This document shows positions 23,599 through 24,464 of a stretch of DNA of 24,464 nucleotides, piece by piece. Under the pieces are notes generated by a model, which was not told the DNA's origin, made no database searches, and saw only the letters and a program-made list of their open reading frames with translations. Each line of letters opens with the position of its first letter. The stretch's first letter is position 1. The DNA comes from UBA5972 sp964588725 (GTDB lineage: Bacteria > Pseudomonadota > Alphaproteobacteria > Rhodobacterales > Rhodobacteraceae), in assembly GCA_964588725.1 (NCBI GenBank), contig CAZPQL010000046.1:1-24464 (forward strand), written 5' to 3'. The translations under genes and the position numbers were made by a program.

Positions 23599-24464
23599 AT
23601 GAGCATCACAGAACTCAGCTTTCGTCAATCCGTTGATATGATGTTCTCCAAGGCAGTTTCACTGATCGATATGCCGCCGGGTCTTGAGGAAAAAATCAGG
23701 GTCTGCAACGCCACCTATACGGTGCGTTTCGGGGTGCGGTTGCGCGGGCAGATCCAGACGTTTACCGGATATCGTTCGGTGCATTCAGAACATATGGAGC
23801 CGGTAAAGGGCGGCATTCGGTTTTCCATGGGCGTCAATCAGGACGAGGTCGAGGCGTTGGCCGCACTGATGAGCTATAAATGCGCATTGGTGGAAGCACC
23901 GTTTGGCGGTTCTAAAGGCGGATTGCGGATCGATCCACGCGAATACGAGGAACACGAGCTGGAGCTGATCACACGGCGTTTTGCCTATGAGCTGATCAAG
24001 CGCGATCTCATCCATCCGTCGCAAAACGTTCCGGCACCCGACATGGGCACGGGCGCACGCGAAATGGCGTGGATCGTGGATCAATACGCGCGCATGAACA
24101 CAGCGGACATCAACGCGCGTGCCTGCGTGACGGGCAAACCGATCAATGCAGGTGGAATTGCCGGTCGCGTAGAAGCCACCGGTCGCGGCGTGCAATACGC
24201 GTTGCAGGAATTTTTCCGTTACCCCGAAGACATCGCCAAGGCCAATTTATCCGGTACGCTTGAAGGCAAAAAAATTATCGTGCAGGGTTTGGGCAACGTG
24301 GGCTTCCACGCGGCAAAATTTCTGTCCGAGGATGACGGTGCGCTGATTACGGCCATCGTTGAACGCGACGGTGCGCTGGTCAACGAAAAAGGGCTTGACG
24401 TGCAGGCCGTGCACGACCACATCGCACAATCCGGCGGCGTTGCCGGATGCACCCAAGGCACGTT
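23599..24464 (+). CDS. Glu/Leu/Phe/Val-type amino acid dehydrogenase (partial, C-terminus off the right edge)
   Basis: NAD(P)-dependent oxidative deamination of an amino acid, most likely glutamate to 2-oxoglutarate and ammonia. The first 288 residues are visible. The substrate domain shows PVKGGIRFS (69-76) and FGGSKGGL with the catalytic Lys106, plus VPAPDMGTGAREM (144-156); the Rossmann domain begins with IIVQGLGNVGFHAAKF (226-241). ATG 23599 has GAGGAG eight bases upstream. The motif set fits glutamate dehydrogenase of the hexameric roughly 420-480-residue type, but leucine or phenylalanine dehydrogenase cannot be fully excluded without the C-terminus. Confidence 0.9.
   Translation, partial: MSITELSFRQSVDMMFSKAVSLIDMPPGLEEKIRVCNATYTVRFGVRLRGQIQTFTGYRSVHSEHMEPVKGGIRFSMGVNQDEVEALAALMSYKCALVEAPFGGSKGGLRIDPREYEEHELELITRRFAYELIKRDLIHPSQNVPAPDMGTGAREMAWIVDQYARMNTADINARACVTGKPINAGGIAGRVEATGRGVQYALQEFFRYPEDIAKANLSGTLEGKKIIVQGLGNVGFHAAKFLSEDDGALITAIVERDGALVNEKGLDVQAVHDHIAQSGGVAGCTQGT

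Overview
The window looks like chromosomal DNA from an alphaproteobacterium, most likely a marine member of the Rhodobacteraceae (Roseobacter group). The reasons are the gene repertoire (choline uptake genes with BetI, heterotetrameric sarcosine oxidase, MmcB, a DUF6324-like protein), the moderately high GC content, a tRNA-His without an encoded G-1, and a 6S RNA upstream of the 5-formyl-THF cyclo-ligase gene. I see no phage, plasmid, insertion sequence or CRISPR array. Both window edges cut a gene: betB on the left and a Glu dehydrogenase on the right.

Left block (1-5175): choline uptake and oxidation. betB (partial) and betI run leftward. choX, choW and choV (binding protein, permease, ATPase) run rightward from a shared control region holding a BetI-type operator. 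A hairpin terminator separates choX from choWV. Beyond choV lies about 400 bp of debris: a second operator-like site, then a decayed, internally deleted copy of betI that still carries its own operator. Three sites in the block fit ATTGA-N8-TCAAT.

Middle block (5175-15756): mostly household genes. A DUF1036 secreted protein and a small secreted protein diverge from each other and seem related. Then come yebC, an SLC13-type permease with RCK-C domains, a DMT exporter overlapping a ymdB-type phosphoesterase, fthC preceded by 6S RNA, mmcB convergent with a DUF6324-like gene, two tandem small two-helix membrane proteins of unknown role, tRNA-His, and a translationally coupled fatty acid desaturase and short-chain dehydrogenase.

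Right block (15757-24464): the sarcosine oxidase operon, read leftward in the order soxB, an unknown secreted cysteine-rich protein, soxD, soxA, soxG. Upstream are a TadG-like and a TadE-like pilus gene pair without the rest of a tad locus. At the right edge a Glu/Leu/Phe/Val-type dehydrogenase starts rightward.

Functionally, the ends of the window fit one theme: choline is imported (ChoXWV), oxidised to betaine (BetB, probably with BetA/BetC off the left edge), and after demethylation elsewhere sarcosine is oxidised to glycine with the methyl group passed to tetrahydrofolate (SoxBDAG). FthC recycles folate. This link is an inference from gene content. The observations most worth following are the betI remnant with orphan operators, the unknown gene inside the sox operon, the tandem membrane peptides and the divergent DUF1036-like pair. 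I did not find a clear-cut new multi-gene defence or mobile system.
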